From Mucilaginibacter sp. PPCGB 2223 (GTDB taxonomy: Bacteria; Bacteroidota; Bacteroidia; Sphingobacteriales; Sphingobacteriaceae), in the NCBI RefSeq assembly GCF_001705515.1, contig NZ_MDJS01000001.1, positions 1,922,001-1,986,000 of the forward strand: 64,000 nt of DNA, written 5' to 3'. Below, in pieces: positions 15,129-24,741 of the stretch. Position 1 is the first letter of the stretch; each line of letters starts with the position of its first letter. Both the position numbers and the translations under genes were made by a program. The notes under the pieces were generated by a model. That model worked only from the letters and a program-made list of their open reading frames with translations, did no database searches and was not told where the DNA came from.

Positions 15129-16363
15129 AAAAGATCTATTGCATCGGTTTGTTGTTGATCGCAGCCGGATGTGCGCCGGATGAGCACCAGGTAAAAGTAG
15201 CGGCACCCCAGATCAAAAAGGTGCATCTCTACCTCGATAACTCGGCGAGTATGGCGGGCTATTACCGGGAACAGACAGCATACAAGACCATCGTTTCCGA
15301 CCTGGCCGTCAAAATGGACCGGGAGATCAAGCCGGTGGATATTTCCTTTATCGCCCATACCACGGTGCCTTATCCCGGTAGCGTAACAGATTTCAACACC
15401 GCATTGGCGACGACCCCGATGGCGGCGCAAAAAAGTTCGGAACTGCAGCGGATGATCGGGGATATCGCCGGTCATTGCGGGGACAATGACGTTGCTTTGC
15501 TGGTTTCCGATTGTATCCTTTCTTTTTCAGACCAGGAGATCAAGAAAAACCCGGAAATCAACCGCGAAAATGCAGGAACTTTCAAAAACAGTATTTATAC
15601 GACCTTCTTCGCACTAAGAAAACGCGGGTTTGCCGCCAGTGTCTATGGTTTTAAGTCCGGGTTCTTCGGCACCTATTATGATTACCAGAATCAGAAAACA
15701 AAGCTTTCGGGAACGGTACGGCCCTTTTACATCTGGGTCATCGCCAAAAAAGCGCTGCTGCTCGATTTTAACAACCGCCTGGAACGGATCTCCAGTTTTA
15801 AGCCGGAAAATGCGCTGCATTTCGGCCTGGTCACTGAGCCGGTAACGCACTATACCATTTTACCGGAAATGGAGCGTAAGGGCGATTGGTCAAAGAGCGC
15901 TTCGGGCGTAAGCGATATCGAACTTCCTAAAGGACAATCGTTGCAGATCGGCACGGTATTGGACCTGTATGCGCTGCCTTCGTATGCCCAGAATATCAAG
16001 TACCTGCAGGATAACCTGGTAATGAGCGCTGGTGGCTGTACCGCCAAATTTGAGGTGCGGGCCAAATCATCCGTCGATCCATCAAAAATTCATTCCGAGA
16101 GCCAGGCCCGGGCTTTTCAGAACGCGACACATGTGCTGATGATCGGCGTTTCGGAAATGTCCCTTTCCCAGGCGGAACTGCATTTCCGTCTACCCCTGAA
16201 ATACGATACCTGGTACCAGGACTGGTCCACCATGAACGACAAAGGGATCAAACAGCAAGCGGGCAAGACCTTTGCGCTGGAGTACCTGATCAGGGGCGCG
16301 CAGGAAGCCTATGATGCGTCCAACAAAAACTACATCGATTTTTCACTTTCACTGACCAAATGA
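15122..16363 (+). CDS. VWA-domain lipoprotein
   Basis: 413 residues. The signal ends with lipobox IAAGC (Cys17). Right after it the von Willebrand A fold begins: VHLYLDNSASM carries the MIDAS D39-x-S41-x-S43, ALLVSDCILSF gives the second acidic strand, and FAASVYGF a later strand. The C-terminal half (about 220-413) is beta-rich and unfamiliar. VWA domains bind partners through a metal ion. As a lipoprotein it would display this domain on the periplasmic face. VWA proteins are reported partners of the FtsZ-like tubulin family (FtsZl-1, from memory), which fits the downstream gene. The stop and the next start are 1 base apart. Confidence 0.8.
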   Translation: MLKKIYCIGLLLIAAGCAPDEHQVKVAAPQIKKVHLYLDNSASMAGYYREQTAYKTIVSDLAVKMDREIKPVDISFIAHTTVPYPGSVTDFNTALATTPMAAQKSSELQRMIGDIAGHCGDNDVALLVSDCILSFSDQEIKKNPEINRENAGTFKNSIYTTFFALRKRGFAASVYGFKSGFFGTYYDYQNQKTKLSGTVRPFYIWVIAKKALLLDFNNRLERISSFKPENALHFGLVTEPVTHYTILPEMERKGDWSKSASGVSDIELPKGQSLQIGTVLDLYALPSYAQNIKYLQDNLVMSAGGCTAKFEVRAKSSVDPSKIHSESQARAFQNATHVLMIGVSEMSLSQAELHFRLPLKYDTWYQDWSTMNDKGIKQQAGKTFALEYLIRGAQEAYDASNKNYIDFSLSLTK

Positions 16364-16364
16364 T

Positions 16365-16745
16365 ATGAATACTTTATTTACAGGAATCTATGAGCTGCTT
16401 TGCGGCAAAAACCCGGATATCCCGGATTACCGGGAAACGATCTACCGCAGTGTCGGATTGCTGACCCTGGTGATGGCCATCGTGATCGGCCTGCTGTTTT
16501 ACCTGGTGCTGGGCCGCTGGCGGAACGTTTGGTACACCCGGATCCATTGGGTGCTGACGGTCATTATCGCGGCCCTGATCGGTTTTGGCCTGGCCTATGG
16601 TATTGCCAAGGGGATCATCGGTTCGGCTGACGCTTACCTGACCCAGTTCGCATTGCTGAACGGGGTTTTACTAGCGGTCTATTTGATCCTGCTGTCGCTG
16701 TTTTTTAAACGTTTTTCTATCTATTCCAAAAGAACGCCTTTTTAA
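16365..16745 (+). CDS. Small integral membrane protein
   Basis: 126 residues with three hydrophobic segments at about 28-47 (LLTLVMAIVIGLLFYLVLG), 60-84 and 92-115, short loops and a basic C-terminus (FKRFSIYSKR). No recognised domain. It is placed exactly between the VWA lipoprotein and the tubulin-like gene (2-base gap), so it may form the membrane link between the periplasmic VWA protein and the cytoplasmic filament-type proteins. This role is inferred from position only. Confidence 0.7.
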   Translation: MNTLFTGIYELLCGKNPDIPDYRETIYRSVGLLTLVMAIVIGLLFYLVLGRWRNVWYTRIHWVLTVIIAALIGFGLAYGIAKGIIGSADAYLTQFALLNGVLLAVYLILLSLFFKRFSIYSKRTPF

Positions 16746-16747
16746 TT

Positions 16748-18220
16748 ATGAGAGTATTTATTTTCGGAATTGGGGGCACCGGTTCACGGGTGCTCCGCTC
16801 ATTGACCATGTTGCTGGCCAGCGGGGTCAAACTCGACCATCCGGACCTGACGATCGTCCCGATCATCATTGATACGGACGCCCATAACGGGGATACGGCC
16901 CGGACACGGGATCTGCTGCGCAGTTATTATACCATCCGGAAGACCTTTGCGGACCCGAACGCCTCCTCCAGGAGCGACAGCTTTTTCAATACCCAGATCC
17001 GCTCTTTTAACCGCCTGGATACAACAACTTCAGACGCTGCCGACCTGGACGTGCAGTTCAATTTCCAAAACCAGGACGATACCTTCGCCAATTTTATCCA
17101 TTTTAACGCCTTGAAGCAGGTGGACAAGGACCTGATCGAATTGTTATACAGCGATAACCTGGACGGTCATCCCGAACTGCATTTAAATTTGAATGTCGGG
17201 TTTAAGGGCAACCCGAACATCGGCAGCGTGGTATTCAATGACCTCAAAAATTCACCACAGTTCAAAAACCTGGAAAGCAGTTACACGCAACAGGACCGGG
17301 TATTTATCATCAGCTCCATTTTTGGCGGAACCGGGGCCTCGGGCTTTCCGACCCTGGTCAAACTGATCCGGGATTCGACTTCCAATGCCAACCTGGCCAA
17401 AACCAGGATTGGCGCTATCACGGTGATGCCCTATTTCAACGTAGACGCCCTTGAAAAAAGCGCGATCAATTCGGCCATATTCGACACCAAGACGAAAGCG
17501 GCATTGGCCTTCTATGCGGAAGATGAAAAAATAAAAACCGTGAACTCGCTGTATTATATCGCCGACCCCAACCAATCGGGGACCTTACCCAATGTAGAAG
17601 GCGGCGCGGGCCAGTTAAACAACAGCCACCTGGTAGAGCTGATCTCGGCGACCGCTATTCTCGATTTTATACGAAAAAAAGACGATGAACTATCCAGCCC
17701 CCAATGCTTCGAATTCGGGGCGGAAAGCGGTGATAACCCTTTTGGGATCGCGCATTTCAGTAACGATACCAAACAGCAATACATCCGTCCACTGACCGCG
17801 CTGGCCTATGCGGCGAAGATCGCGACAGATCTTATTCCTGAACTCAGCAATAATGCTTTCTACGGGCCAAAAGAACTAAATATCGCAGGCATGCTGGATG
17901 TGCCGTCGGAATACCGGAAAATCATTGACTTTTTCGAACAATTCAAAAACTGGAGCGGAACGGAAATGAGCAGCAAGGATAACGGCCGGGCATTTAATTC
18001 TTTTTACTTCGGCCCCGACAAGGACCTAAACCAGTTGGTGCACGGCAAACCCATCAAAACCAGTTTTTTATCATCGGGCTTGAGCAAAAATAAAGTTGGC
18101 GGGCTGTTAACCAAGATCGAAGTTGCCGAACCAAACGATCTGCGCATCCCGGAAAAATACCTGAACATGCTTTACAAAACAGCACAGGCCTGTTTAGTTG
18201 AACTTGGTCCATTACCTTAA
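16748..18220 (+). CDS. Tubulin/FtsZ-superfamily GTPase-like protein
   Basis: 490 residues. The N-terminal strand-loop VFIFGIGGTGSRVL and the later SIFGGTGASGFPTL (GGTGAS at about 193-198) match the nucleotide-binding loops of the tubulin fold, where GGGTGSG is the signature. Between them lies VPIIIDTDAHN. The length exceeds FtsZ and the rest is diverged, as in the tubulin-like families found beside VWA genes. It probably binds GTP and may polymerise under the membrane. A Rossmann enzyme could share the first motif but not the second in this position. The actin-like gene follows 19 bases later. Confidence 0.8.
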   Translation: MRVFIFGIGGTGSRVLRSLTMLLASGVKLDHPDLTIVPIIIDTDAHNGDTARTRDLLRSYYTIRKTFADPNASSRSDSFFNTQIRSFNRLDTTTSDAADLDVQFNFQNQDDTFANFIHFNALKQVDKDLIELLYSDNLDGHPELHLNLNVGFKGNPNIGSVVFNDLKNSPQFKNLESSYTQQDRVFIISSIFGGTGASGFPTLVKLIRDSTSNANLAKTRIGAITVMPYFNVDALEKSAINSAIFDTKTKAALAFYAEDEKIKTVNSLYYIADPNQSGTLPNVEGGAGQLNNSHLVELISATAILDFIRKKDDELSSPQCFEFGAESGDNPFGIAHFSNDTKQQYIRPLTALAYAAKIATDLIPELSNNAFYGPKELNIAGMLDVPSEYRKIIDFFEQFKNWSGTEMSSKDNGRAFNSFYFGPDKDLNQLVHGKPIKTSFLSSGLSKNKVGGLLTKIEVAEPNDLRIPEKYLNMLYKTAQACLVELGPLP

Positions 18221-18239
18221 CCCATTTAATCGTTCATAT

Positions 18240-21200
18240 ATGCCGTATATCTTCAGATTTCACAAAGGCGCCAATAACAATATTTACGACTGGAAGGCGT
18301 CCGACCGGATCGGCCCGGGCCATTTGCAGGAGATCAACGAGAAAACCAATATCCTGTCTTCCTCGGCCGGAACCTCTATCCCGACACCCTTGGCGCGCCT
18401 GTTTTTATTCAAGACCGCCTTCGAGATCATGGCGGCGCAGGTACGGAAGAATACCGTTGAACCGAACAGTATCTACGCCGGTCTGGTGTCCGAGACCCTG
18501 GACCTGCTGGAGCTATTGTATACCAGCGGCGCCGACACGGCCCGTTTCCGGTACCAGCGCTGGACCTTCGACAACAGCGACGAAGCGCTGAACTATTTCG
18601 GTGAACGGCCCGGGCATCGCTTGCTGGCCACGTCCTTCCAACAGGCGGCCAGCCAGTACCCGTTCAGCCAAAAGATCGATATTACCCTGATCTATTATAA
18701 AGAAGGCAGCAAAGAGGTACTGATCGGCGGTACTTCGCCTTTTACCTTTGTTTTTACTTCGCCGAACTTTAAACGCAAGATGCGGGAACGCGGGTTCAGA
18801 CCCGTGCGGGGCATGGTTTCCGATGATGTGTTGTTCGATTCCCAGTACCTGCAATTACAAGAGCGGGACAGCGCTTTCGTCAAATACCTGGAGCAACTGG
18901 TCAATACGCCCGGGATCGGGGATTCTTTCAAAGGCATCGCGGAATATGTCTCCAACACCGCGAAACGCTATGAACGGCGCTTTGACGGGACTTTGCCGGT
19001 GCTGTCCGATATCAAATTCGGGGATATGGCGCTGATGGCGGCGCAGGTCCATCTCCAGCAGGTAAGCGGTGATGATTTCAGGGCAAGGATCAATGAAAGC
19101 AGCGATTTCAAGATCGCCTTGCCGCCGGATACCCATTATCAGGGACCGTTGAACCCCTTGTTCCTCCTGGACAAAATGGCGATGAACGGGCAATACTCTT
19201 CGGCCTCGAACCTCTGGTCCTCCGCAACGGAAGTCTCCGAACTGGCCTATCCGGAAAACACGATCACAGATATCGTGACGGAGCGGGAACTACCGGGTTT
19301 ATCGGGGATCAGGTATCCTTTTTTCTCCTCGTTCGATTTTTTTGAGCCGGCATTGGTCCGGCTGCCGGAATACGTGCTTAACGACCAGCGTTTTTTAACA
19401 CTGAAGGATGAGCAACCTTTCCTATACCCGATCAAACCGCTGTTTTTTCATTTGTTCCCCATCCACCGGATCAAGGAATACCTGAGCGTGGAAGAAGGAA
19501 ACGGCGAAATCAGGTTTACGATCCGGGTCCCCGTATTCGGGCCCACCAAGGGCTTGCGGGAGATCACCTGCACCCGTATGTATACGGCCCAGCAGGTCGT
19601 CGACTATCAAGGTATCCTGGGTATTTTCCCTTTTACCCGGGCGGAGGAGCAGGAACTGCTGTTCATCAATCAATATACGGTCGCCTCTTATGAGAAGACC
19701 AATGCGCCGCAACAGTTGGAATCCATCCGCTTTTTCCGGAACGATGCCTTGGAAGCCCTGCCTGCGACGGGCATCCAGCGGTCGAATTATACAGACATTA
19801 ATACCAGGACCACCTATTATCAGCTCAGCCGGTCCTTCGATATCATCCAGCTGAATTTTAAAAAGAATAACAGCAAGGTTGGCGGTACGATACTGCCGCT
19901 TTTTCAAACGGCGCGGAATGGTGAGGCGGAATACATTTATGCCATCGATTTCGGTACCTCCAACACCCACGTGGAGTATGGCAAGGTCGTTGATAAACGG
20001 GTGCAAAAGGCACAGCCCTTTGCCATCACGGAACAGGAAATGCAGATGTACCTGCTCAATAAACCGGGGCGGCTGCAGCAAAACGACGGGGAGGGTTATT
20101 TGGATTATGAGCGGAGTACCGGTACGAAGATCGACAAGGCCCGCCTGGTTACCCTGAGGGAATTCATTCCCTTTCAGGTCGGCACGCAAAAAAGCGCTTC
20201 CGTCCGCTTTCCTTTCCGGACGGCGACGAATGAGAGCGCCGGTTTTATCGGCAACGCGAAGAATAACCGCCTTTTCATCGACGCCAATATCGGGTTTCTG
20301 ATCGACGAGGACCAGTTATCAGACCAGGCCATGTATAAGACCGACCTGAAATGGCTCTTGCAGAAAGCCAGCAGCGATTCGTTCAATATCAACCGGATTT
20401 CCTTATTCGCCAGGGAACTGCTGCTCATGATCCGGACGAAGGTGCTGTTGGAAGAATCGCACGGAAACCTGAAAAAGCTCAGGATCATCCTCGCCTTCCC
20501 GATCAGTATGGGAGAAACGCTGAAGAACAAGCTGATCGGGATATTCGATCAGCAAAGACTGGAAGTGTTAGGCGCGGATGCCTTGCCGCTAGCCAGCCCG
20601 GTGACGGAATCGATCGCCCCCTATTACGAATTGAAGTCCAAGAACGTCAATATCCAGAATGATAATTTCTGTAATATCGATATCGGCGGGGGAACGACGG
20701 ATATCGTGCTGACCAAGACGGAAGACAGCAAGGACAGTAATCAGTTGCAATGCTATTGTTCTTCTTTCCGTTTTGCGGGCCGGCAGCTCTGGAGCAGCGG
20801 GGTGAACGAATACCAAAGCAGCGATAACGGCTTTGTGGCCTACTATAAACATTTTCTGTTGAAAGCCCAGGTCGACAATGAAAATTCACGGAACCTGGAG
20901 CGGGTGCTCAATGGCAGCAGCATCAAGACGGAAGATATTGTGGGTTTGCTGTTCAGCAGCCCGGAGTATAAGTTCAAAGAGATCTTTGCGGATAAGCCCG
21001 CGTTTCGGGTCGTGCCCCTGATCCATTATGCCGCGATCCTGTTCTATATCTGCAGACTCTCGACCTGGAAGCAGATCGCCTTGCCCCGTACCGTCAGTTT
21101 TTCAGGAAAGGGAAGCGAATATATCAACCTGTTGTTCAATGATGCAGACCTGAAAGGCTTTACCCAAAAGATGCTGGGTATTTTTTCGGGCAAGGCGACC

Positions 21201-21740
21201 CGGAATGATTTTATCATTGAAAAAAGCAGCGAGCCCAAAGTGATCACCGCCCGTGGCGCGGTCTATTATGCAGCAGACGAGGTGAGCGATGAGGATGGCA
21301 ACGAATGGGGCAACGTTCCTTTGGAAGGGCAGCGTTCCAATGATAAAAAGCTCCGGAAGGAAAACGTGATCTATAAGGGTTTCAGGACCCCGGCTTATGA
21401 GGAACGCCCGATGAGCTATGGGGAACTGATGAACAGCGAGGAGCTTTACCGGGACCTCATCGACAACCATACGGATTTTTTTAACCTGCTCTTTGACGAT
21501 ACCGGTCTGGTCGATACCATCAACCGGAAGCTGGAGATCTCAAATTTTGCGCAGTACAAGCGGTTCTTTTTGCCGGTCAATACCGATGTCTACCAGACGG
21601 GCGTACTGCGGGACAGCTTTAAAGCAACGATCAAGGGGCTCGATCCCAATGACCAGGTGGATGACTCGCCGTTCTTTTTCGCCCTGAATTATGCCCTGAT
21701 CGAATTATCTAAAGAAATCGCTAAAACCGCTCAAATTTAA
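18240..21740 (+). CDS. Giant protein with actin/Hsp70-like ATPase domain
   Basis: 1166 residues from the ATG at 18240, preferred over a TTG at 18198 that would overlap the tubulin-like gene. Residues 1-560 are unfamiliar, with many aromatic residues. The actin-fold ATPase follows: phosphate-1 AIDFGTSNTHVEYG (568-581), connector-like AFPISMGE, phosphate-2 NIDIGGGTTDIV (812-823) and the adenosine motif TVSFSGKGSEYI (951-962). This order is that of Hsp70/actin/ParM. The N-terminal half may bind partners. Having an actin-like and a tubulin-like NTPase in adjacent genes under one promoter is unusual and suggests a combined machine. No TM segment or signal peptide. Confidence 0.85.
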   Translation: MPYIFRFHKGANNNIYDWKASDRIGPGHLQEINEKTNILSSSAGTSIPTPLARLFLFKTAFEIMAAQVRKNTVEPNSIYAGLVSETLDLLELLYTSGADTARFRYQRWTFDNSDEALNYFGERPGHRLLATSFQQAASQYPFSQKIDITLIYYKEGSKEVLIGGTSPFTFVFTSPNFKRKMRERGFRPVRGMVSDDVLFDSQYLQLQERDSAFVKYLEQLVNTPGIGDSFKGIAEYVSNTAKRYERRFDGTLPVLSDIKFGDMALMAAQVHLQQVSGDDFRARINESSDFKIALPPDTHYQGPLNPLFLLDKMAMNGQYSSASNLWSSATEVSELAYPENTITDIVTERELPGLSGIRYPFFSSFDFFEPALVRLPEYVLNDQRFLTLKDEQPFLYPIKPLFFHLFPIHRIKEYLSVEEGNGEIRFTIRVPVFGPTKGLREITCTRMYTAQQVVDYQGILGIFPFTRAEEQELLFINQYTVASYEKTNAPQQLESIRFFRNDALEALPATGIQRSNYTDINTRTTYYQLSRSFDIIQLNFKKNNSKVGGTILPLFQTARNGEAEYIYAIDFGTSNTHVEYGKVVDKRVQKAQPFAITEQEMQMYLLNKPGRLQQNDGEGYLDYERSTGTKIDKARLVTLREFIPFQVGTQKSASVRFPFRTATNESAGFIGNAKNNRLFIDANIGFLIDEDQLSDQAMYKTDLKWLLQKASSDSFNINRISLFARELLLMIRTKVLLEESHGNLKKLRIILAFPISMGETLKNKLIGIFDQQRLEVLGADALPLASPVTESIAPYYELKSKNVNIQNDNFCNIDIGGGTTDIVLTKTEDSKDSNQLQCYCSSFRFAGRQLWSSGVNEYQSSDNGFVAYYKHFLLKAQVDNENSRNLERVLNGSSIKTEDIVGLLFSSPEYKFKEIFADKPAFRVVPLIHYAAILFYICRLSTWKQIALPRTVSFSGKGSEYINLLFNDADLKGFTQKMLGIFSGKATRNDFIIEKSSEPKVITARGAVYYAADEVSDEDGNEWGNVPLEGQRSNDKKLRKENVIYKGFRTPAYEERPMSYGELMNSEELYRDLIDNHTDFFNLLFDDTGLVDTINRKLEISNFAQYKRFFLPVNTDVYQTGVLRDSFKATIKGLDPNDQVDDSPFFFALNYALIELSKEIAKTAQI

Positions 21741-21744
21741 ACCT

Positions 21745-22368
21745 ATGCAATACCTAACAGAAGATAGCCACTGGCTGATTTACCTGGCGCTGCTGATCAG
21801 CGTTACCGCCTTATTATGCGCGCTTTTTCGCCGGCGGCCGGCCCCGGTAGAAAGATCGCGACACGATTCCAAGGACTGGCGGGAAGAACTCCAATATAAA
21901 GCAAACGAACGCGACCTGAGGGAACTGGCCGTCAAGGTGCGAAACCTGGAAGAACGCTTTAAACAGATGGAGCAACCCCTACAGCGAGAACATGTCTGGG
22001 ACGATTTTGAACGCCGAACGGCGGAGCCTGAACCGGACCATCAGGAGGAGGAAGCACAGACCACGTTTTTTGCCAAGCTGGCCAACCTGGACAATGGCTT
22101 CAGCGCCAGCCTGCTCTCTGTTACGCAGAACGGCGAGCAGGTCTACGAGATCCATATCACGGGCGATACCGGCACCTACCGTATTTCGGAGGACCCGAGC
22201 GCACAGCGCTACGCCCTGGCCGAACCCGATTATACGCTGGGCAAGGCCTGTGAATTGCTCGGTACGCCGTACAAGGGCTGCCGGATCATCCTGCGGAGTG
22301 AAGGCACGTTACAACGCTCGGCAGGCGACTGGATCATTCAGCAAAAAGCACAGATCGAATTCAGGTAA
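21745..22368 (+). CDS. Membrane-anchored coiled-coil protein
   Basis: 207 residues. One TM segment near the start (WLIYLALLISVTALLCALF, about 10-28) is followed by a basic stretch and a charged coiled coil (about 45-80, with LRELAVKVRNLEERFKQME). The C-terminal domain (about 100-207) looks like an alternating alpha/beta fold with YEIHITGDTGTYRI. It lies 4 bases after the actin-like gene, and its stop overlaps the next start by one base. It probably ties the cytoplasmic proteins to the inner membrane. Unknown family. Confidence 0.7.
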   Translation: MQYLTEDSHWLIYLALLISVTALLCALFRRRPAPVERSRHDSKDWREELQYKANERDLRELAVKVRNLEERFKQMEQPLQREHVWDDFERRTAEPEPDHQEEEAQTTFFAKLANLDNGFSASLLSVTQNGEQVYEIHITGDTGTYRISEDPSAQRYALAEPDYTLGKACELLGTPYKGCRIILRSEGTLQRSAGDWIIQQKAQIEFR

Positions 22369-23831
22369 TGGAAGCTGCGATCCAGGATACATTGACCGAC
22401 CAGGTCCGCGAGCACCTGAAGACCCTAAAGGCAGAGGAGCGCGTCCGTGAAGCGATCTATGGGCATTTTATGCCGCAATGCCTGCAATATGGTATCAGCG
22501 AAGATGATTTTTATAAAAAGATCCTCAAGGTCGCTTTCCGGGAAGCCCTGCCCAGTCCCGAAGAAGATCCCGACCCGCCCAACCGCAAAGGCACCTTTGT
22601 CACCTTATTCGGCATCACCCTGCATAGCCTCAAACGCCTGGGCACGCTACTCTTTGAAGAGCCCGAACGCGCGCAGGTTTATTTCGAAGATGCGACGCTT
22701 TTAAAGGCTCATGCTGATGCGCTGCAAGATGCGGACAGGGCTATTGCACTTGTTCAACTATACCGCTCCGAAAAGGACGCGGAAAAGCGCTACTTGAAGC
22801 TTTGTTATGCCCTGAACCCGGCTTTACCGTACCGCATCGACGGGGAACTGTTCACCGACCCGCGGGCACTCCTGAAAGCAGGCTTTGAGCGCCGGTCGCT
22901 GATGAACCGCATCTATAAAGAATACCGCCAGGGTCTGCTCCAGACCTGGACGGAACTACCCCCGGAGCCTTCGCCCATCAATTTCCTGCGTTTTATTTAC
23001 GCGCTGGACCCGAATTTCCCTTTTTATGTCGGTAAGGAAACATTCGATACGCCCGAAGATCTGGTGACCAGGGCGCAGCAGGACCTGGATTTCTGGGTGG
23101 AACTGCTCAAATCCGCGGATAACGGCAGCCTGTTTACCTGGTGCGATGCCCGGGGGCACGCGGACTGGCGGACGGCCTGGGAAAGCGTTACGATGCCTGA
23201 TGATGAACACCGGGGCTATGCGCTGGTACAGGAACTGCTCTACGTGATCGCTGCTGAATTGGATCGGCCCCGGATCGAAAGCACACAAAAAGAGATCGAT
23301 TTGCCCGATATTCCGGCCACCAAGATACTGGAAGTCATCATTCCGTTGCGAGCAACCGCCCTGGGATTTGTCCGGGCAAAGCTCGAACTATCGCCCGCCC
23401 ACGCGGGTATCAGCCTTAATCAAACAGAGGTGATCCTATTCGATCTGGACGGGCGTACCGAAGAAACGTTGATCCTATCCGTCGATCCGCAACAACTACA
23501 GAAAAACACCGAGTACCACTCGGTCATCCGGATCATCACCGGTGAACACATACAGGAGATACCCGTACGGGTACTCTGCGTCTTCCCTTTACGGAGCTTC
23601 CGCTTATACCTGCTTAAATACAGCGCTTTCGGCGCGGCTTTTTTTGGCCTGTTCCGTTGGCTGCTGACCCTTAATACCGGGCAAGTGGGAAGCCTGTCTC
23701 CTGTGCTGATCAGGACCGAGATCACCCGCTCCCTGCCGGATAACTACCTATCATTTTACTGGGTTTTCGTCGCCATGCTGACGGCCCTGATCCTGTCGGT
23801 CTTAGCGATCAGAAAGGTGGAAAAGCTATGA
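22368..23831 (+). CDS. Large helical protein with two C-terminal TM segments
   Basis: 487 residues. The first 300 are soluble and mostly helical, with a repeated motif around YALNPALPYRIDGE-LF-D and YALDPNFPFYVGKE-F-D, which looks like an internal duplication. A beta-rich stretch (about 310-400) precedes two TM segments at about 412-432 and 462-482, leaving only a short tail (RKVEKL). It overlaps both neighbours (1 and 4 bases), so translation is coupled. Function unknown; it is probably a membrane-bound scaffold of the tubulin/actin system. Confidence 0.7.
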   Translation: MEAAIQDTLTDQVREHLKTLKAEERVREAIYGHFMPQCLQYGISEDDFYKKILKVAFREALPSPEEDPDPPNRKGTFVTLFGITLHSLKRLGTLLFEEPERAQVYFEDATLLKAHADALQDADRAIALVQLYRSEKDAEKRYLKLCYALNPALPYRIDGELFTDPRALLKAGFERRSLMNRIYKEYRQGLLQTWTELPPEPSPINFLRFIYALDPNFPFYVGKETFDTPEDLVTRAQQDLDFWVELLKSADNGSLFTWCDARGHADWRTAWESVTMPDDEHRGYALVQELLYVIAAELDRPRIESTQKEIDLPDIPATKILEVIIPLRATALGFVRAKLELSPAHAGISLNQTEVILFDLDGRTEETLILSVDPQQLQKNTEYHSVIRIITGEHIQEIPVRVLCVFPLRSFRLYLLKYSAFGAAFFGLFRWLLTLNTGQVGSLSPVLIRTEITRSLPDNYLSFYWVFVAMLTALILSVLAIRKVEKL

Positions 23832-24694
23832 GAAGAAACCTACGGATCGTATTGGTCGCCACCGCCGTGGCCGTCCTGGTCTACAGCATCGATTTTGGCG
23901 GGCTGATGAATTTTATCTTCACTGTGCTCATCATCTGGCGGGCCTACGTGTTACTCAAAAGAAACAAGCGTCCTGCCTTGCCCCGTATGCTGCCGAAAGT
24001 ATCCGTACCAACAAAGGCCCCGGAGGTGACAGCCCAACAGATATGGATCGTCGCCCTGATCTTCGGCGTCGTGCTCATTTTCGGCGCTTACCCGACCGTC
24101 AGCGCAGGCGCGATCAATTTTTTTACCTGGGGCGATCATCTCCTGGGCGGCAGCGCCTACCCGGTACTCTGCTGGATCCTGGGTGGCCTTTTCTTCGGCC
24201 TGGCGCTCGGCAGCCTGGTCATCCGGCGCAAATACCATATCCCGCTGCGCTGGTGCCTACCTGCGGCCGCGCCATTCGTCCTGGGCCTGGTACTCCTGCA
24301 AGCCTTCAGCGATCCGATGGGCAGCATCGTGCCAAGGCCCTTGCCTCCAGCGCCGGATACGACGGCCGTTAAAGTAGCTGATACCACGCCGGTCGTGCAT
24401 ATACGAAGAAAACATCAACTAACGGATACCAGTTGCACTGGCCGACTCGCCGAATTAAGCATCAACAGCCGTTCCGATAGCGTGACCCTGTATTACCGCA
24501 CCCGGCGCCGCAGTGGCGGCCCCTGGAGCGCCTGGAAATCCAAATTCATCCAGCAACAGGGCCAGTTCCCGCTACCAGGACATGCCAATAGCCTGCAATA
24601 CTATTATGAAAGTAAGAGCGGTACGGGTAAGTCCGCGGAAGATCCTTATACAAAAACGCTTTGCGAGGGAGAACTGGTCGTAGAGATCGACTGA
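23828..24694 (+). CDS. Polytopic membrane protein with extracytoplasmic tail
   Basis: 288 residues. Hydrophobic segments lie at about 5-22, 24-41, 74-95, 102-128 and 138-155. Then comes a Pro-rich linker, and a C-terminal domain of about 90 residues with TSCTGRLAELSI and KTLCEGELVVEI, whose two cysteines could form a disulphide outside the cytoplasm. The stop lies just before the palindrome of module C, so the operon ends here and the next promoter begins at once. No family recognised. Confidence 0.7.
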   Translation: MRRNLRIVLVATAVAVLVYSIDFGGLMNFIFTVLIIWRAYVLLKRNKRPALPRMLPKVSVPTKAPEVTAQQIWIVALIFGVVLIFGAYPTVSAGAINFFTWGDHLLGGSAYPVLCWILGGLFFGLALGSLVIRRKYHIPLRWCLPAAAPFVLGLVLLQAFSDPMGSIVPRPLPPAPDTTAVKVADTTPVVHIRRKHQLTDTSCTGRLAELSINSRSDSVTLYYRTRRRSGGPWSAWKSKFIQQQGQFPLPGHANSLQYYYESKSGTGKSAEDPYTKTLCEGELVVEID

Positions 24695-24695
24695 T

Positions 24696-24738
24696 ACGGG
24701 TTCCCGTAAAAAAAGCTGGCGTAGTCGATATAATTTTG
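24696..24738 (+). promoter_or_regulatory. Palindrome-promoter module C, before the HsdR-N-like gene
   Basis: ACGGGTTCCCGT at 24696-24707, a 23-base spacer, then TAATTTTG at 24731-24738. The ATG follows only three bases after the promoter element, so the transcript is probably leaderless or nearly so. Confidence 0.85.
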
Positions 24739-24741
24739 GTT

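Noticed and set aside
16748..16800. First motif of the tubulin-like protein read as an NAD-binding Rossmann or ThiF-like loop
   Set aside because: The second GGTGAS loop near residue 193 and the overall order fit the tubulin fold better, and VWA partner genes support it.
19422..20189. Minus-strand frame of 255 codons
   Set aside because: Antisense to the actin-like gene, with no recognisable domain and no spacing that fits an operon.
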